A DNA stretch of 34,312 bases from an uncultured Prevotellaceae bacterium (GTDB taxonomy: Bacteria; Bacteroidota; Bacteroidia; Bacteroidales; Bacteroidaceae): assembly GCA_946541745.1 (NCBI GenBank), contig CAMNJY010000007.1, positions 1 through 34,312 of the forward strand, in the 5' to 3' direction. The position numbers and the translations under genes are program-made. This document shows, piece after piece, positions 33,996-34,312 of the stretch; the stretch's first letter is position 1; the number at the start of each line of letters is the position of its first letter. The notes beneath the pieces were generated by a model. That model worked only from the letters and a program-made list of their open reading frames with translations, was not told the origin of the DNA and made no database searches.

Positions 33996-34192
33996 AGTGA
34001 AGAGTGAAGAGTGAAGAGTGAAGAATTTGCTGCCGCCATGATGGAACATGATTCCGAAACTCACACTCTGAAGTCTTCATGAAGAGATAATAAATAATAA
34101 TCAGTTTAACTATAAAAAAACAGAGTGAATGACAGAGAGCTATAAGAATTGCGGAAGCAAATTCTTCACTCTTCACTTTTCACTCTTCACTT
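33995..34192. repeat. Long inverted repeat with heptamer arms, 42-base arms and 114-base spacer
   Basis: The left arm 33995-34036 and right arm 34151-34192 are inverted copies matching at 40 of 42 bases. Each arm holds four tandem 7-base AGTGAAG-type units followed by AATTTGCT and CCGC; the left array begins with the first base after the GT4 stop. The spacer 34037-34150 is AT-rich, holds a 12-base palindrome (TCTTCATGAAGA, 34074-34085) and has no TAnnTTTG promoter that I can find on either strand. The right arm ends 8 bases before the GH57 start. Confidence 0.9.
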
Positions 34193-34200
34193 AAGAGATT

Positions 34201-34312
34201 ATGAAAACAATTTGCTTATATTTTGAGATACACCAGATCATACATCTCAAGCGCTACCGTTTCTTCGATATCGGTACCGACCATTACTACTACGATGACT
34301 ACGAGAACGAGC
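34201..34312 (+). CDS. GH57 alpha-amylase family protein, N-terminal fragment
   Basis: The frame from ATG 34201 runs off the right edge after 37 complete codons. Its start MKTICLYFEIHQIIHLKRYR and the following FFDIGTDHYYYDDYENE match what I recall of Bacteroidales GH57 glycosidases, where EIHQ lies in the first conserved GH57 region. These enzymes cleave or rearrange alpha-1,4-glucans in the cytoplasm. The order debranching enzyme, GT4, GH57 is a common Bacteroidales glycogen block. AAGAG lies six bases before the ATG, next to the end of the inverted repeat. Confidence 0.85.
   Translation, partial: MKTICLYFEIHQIIHLKRYRFFDIGTDHYYYDDYENE

Noticed and set aside
34037..34150. Invertible promoter between the inverted repeats
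   Set aside because: The geometry resembles phase-variable promoters, but I find no TAnnTTTG in the spacer on either strand and no invertase gene nearby. Kept only as an inverted repeat.
33995..34192. CRISPR array
   Set aside because: The 7-base units are directly adjacent without unique spacers, and no cas gene is present.

Overview
The window looks like chromosomal DNA of a GC-rich member of the Bacteroidales, most likely Prevotellaceae (Prevotella, Hallella, Xylanibacter and relatives). Three things support this. Intergenic regions repeatedly carry the Bacteroidetes -7 promoter element TAnnTTTG, several times with a TTTG -33 element 19-20 bases upstream. The partial first gene ends in a C-terminal motif (LDGRKLQGKPTKK) common in Prevotella secreted proteins. 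The gene families and gene orders (a debranching enzyme, GT4 and GH57 glycogen block; paaK genes with an ACT protein; porin O/P) are typical of Bacteroidales. I see no rRNA, tRNA, CRISPR array, transposase or prophage gene.

Layout. 1-180 is the 3' end of a probably secreted protein. 269-3166 is a compact operon: a Dabb protein, an RlmD/RumA-type 23S rRNA uracil methyltransferase and a porin O/P protein. 3278-10343 holds two secreted pectin-degrading enzymes: a 1618-residue three-module protein (GH28, GH105 and an unassigned six-hairpin glycosidase-like module) and a PL1-type pectate lyase. 10349-11410 is leuB on the minus strand, converging on the pectate lyase. 11548-14140 is a LacI-type regulator with altronate dehydratase (uxaA), a late step of galacturonate catabolism, so it fits with the pectinases. 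14292-16637 is a stand-alone TonB-dependent receptor. 16860-22835 is an export operon: a membrane-anchored coiled-coil protein, a TolC-type outer-membrane protein, an HlyD-type adaptor and two ABC-2-type permeases, with no ATPase gene. 22966-24015 is ilvC, ending in a near-perfect terminator.

24184-28366 lies on the minus strand: an acyltransferase-3 membrane protein, an ACT-domain protein and two tandem phenylacetate-CoA ligase paralogs. Divergent from them is an NDP-forming acyl-CoA synthetase (28569-30629); together they suggest conversion of aryl or acyl acids and their CoA thioesters, possibly with ATP recovery. 30757-34312 is the glycogen/alpha-glucan block: a GH133-like debranching enzyme, a GT4 glycosyltransferase and the start of a GH57 alpha-amylase, which runs off the end.

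The most unusual points are the GH28-GH105-unknown fusion, the ATPase-less exporter operon with its coiled-coil partner, the 42-base inverted repeat in front of the GH57 gene, heptanucleotide repeats sitting exactly at three stop codons, a ketol-acid reductoisomerase that resembles the fungal mitochondrial enzyme, and a WMN in place of the usual WMD in the debranching enzyme. No intergenic stretch exceeds 300 bases. All calls come from reading the sequence and recalled family knowledge; no database search was run.
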